From contig DAOVNC010000215.1 in assembly GCA_030630445.1 (NCBI GenBank), positions 1 to 6,354 on the forward strand: a stretch of 6,354 nt of DNA. Reading direction: 5' to 3'. This stretch comes from Kiritimatiellales bacterium. GTDB taxonomy: Bacteria; Verrucomicrobiota; Kiritimatiellia; Kiritimatiellales; Pontiellaceae. The notes beneath the pieces are model-generated. The model made no database searches. It was not told where the DNA came from and saw only the letters and a list, made by a program, of their open reading frames with translations. Below are positions 6,231-6,354 of this stretch, piece after piece (position 1 is the stretch's first letter; every line of letters begins with the position of its first letter). A program made the position numbers and the translations under genes.

Positions 6231-6328
6231 TACGCAATACGCAATACGCAATACGCAATACGCAATACGCAATACGCAATACGCAATACGCAATACGCAA
6301 TACGCAATACGCAATACGCAATACACAA
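6231..6328 (+). repeat. Heptanucleotide tandem array (TACGCAA), 14 units
   Basis: Thirteen perfect copies of TACGCAA run from 6231 to 6321, then one copy with a single mismatch (TACACAA, 6322-6328). Because 7 is not a multiple of 3 and the unit makes no stop in any phase, all six frames stay open; the minus strand would read as repeats of AYCVLRI. It occupies most of the 242 bp upstream of the cvpA-like gene. The last 26 bp after it (6329-6354) contain GAGGGA followed by an ATG at 6343, which might begin a plus-strand gene, but four codons cannot support a call. Confidence 0.95.
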
Positions 6329-6354
6329 CCTGAGGGATGGCCATGGATTTCCTA

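Noticed and set aside
6204..6232. Plus-strand TTGACC in the loop between the heptamer arrays as a -35 box
   Set aside because: No acceptable -10 box occurs 16-18 bp downstream.
6113..6328. 72-residue N-terminal extension of the cvpA-like gene
   Set aside because: It is mostly translated heptamer repeat, while a good ribosome binding site and a membrane helix mark the start at 6112.
6231..6328. CRISPR array
   Set aside because: The units are 7 bp and contiguous, with no spacers and no cas genes.

Overview
The window looks like chromosome from a free-living Gram-negative bacterium. It has a moderately high G+C content and is densely coded. It encodes three outer-membrane-type lipoproteins and a CvpA-family membrane protein. 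The protein set and the style of its interspersed repeats suggest the PVC group, perhaps Kiritimatiellota or Lentisphaerota. That placement is inference from impression, because the window holds no marker gene that settles it.

Layout. A 5' fragment of rsmI (16S rRNA 2'-O-methyltransferase) lies on the minus strand at 1-493. A 12-helix major facilitator superfamily transporter diverges from it (586-1857, plus). The transporter runs convergently, with a 9 bp gap, into the end of a minus-strand cluster. In transcription order the cluster is cvpA-like (6112-5198), lpoB-like lipoprotein (5109-4507), COG3014-type lipoprotein (4386-2965) and LPP20-type lipoprotein (2955-1867). Upstream of cvpA, at the right edge, is a 7 bp tandem repeat array (13 perfect copies plus one imperfect) facing a short inverted array of the same heptamer. 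No stretch over 300 bp lacks a gene; the longest is 6113-6354, which holds mainly this repeat.

The most unusual structure is a pair of palindromic interspersed repeats with shared GGCAGAAT-based arms, at 2857-2941 and 4358-4496. They bracket the COG3014-type gene. Each one runs into the signal-peptide codons of the lipoprotein gene downstream of it. In the LPP20-type gene the repeat is read through in frame and adds about 28 residues to the signal peptide. In the COG3014-type gene the only usable start codon lies at the inner end of a repeat arm.

Working together: LpoB is known in E. coli as the outer-membrane activator of peptidoglycan synthase PBP1b. The close packing of LpoB-, COG3014- and LPP20-type lipoproteins suggests one envelope module, with CvpA as a possible inner-membrane partner. 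The function of that module is not established by the sequence.
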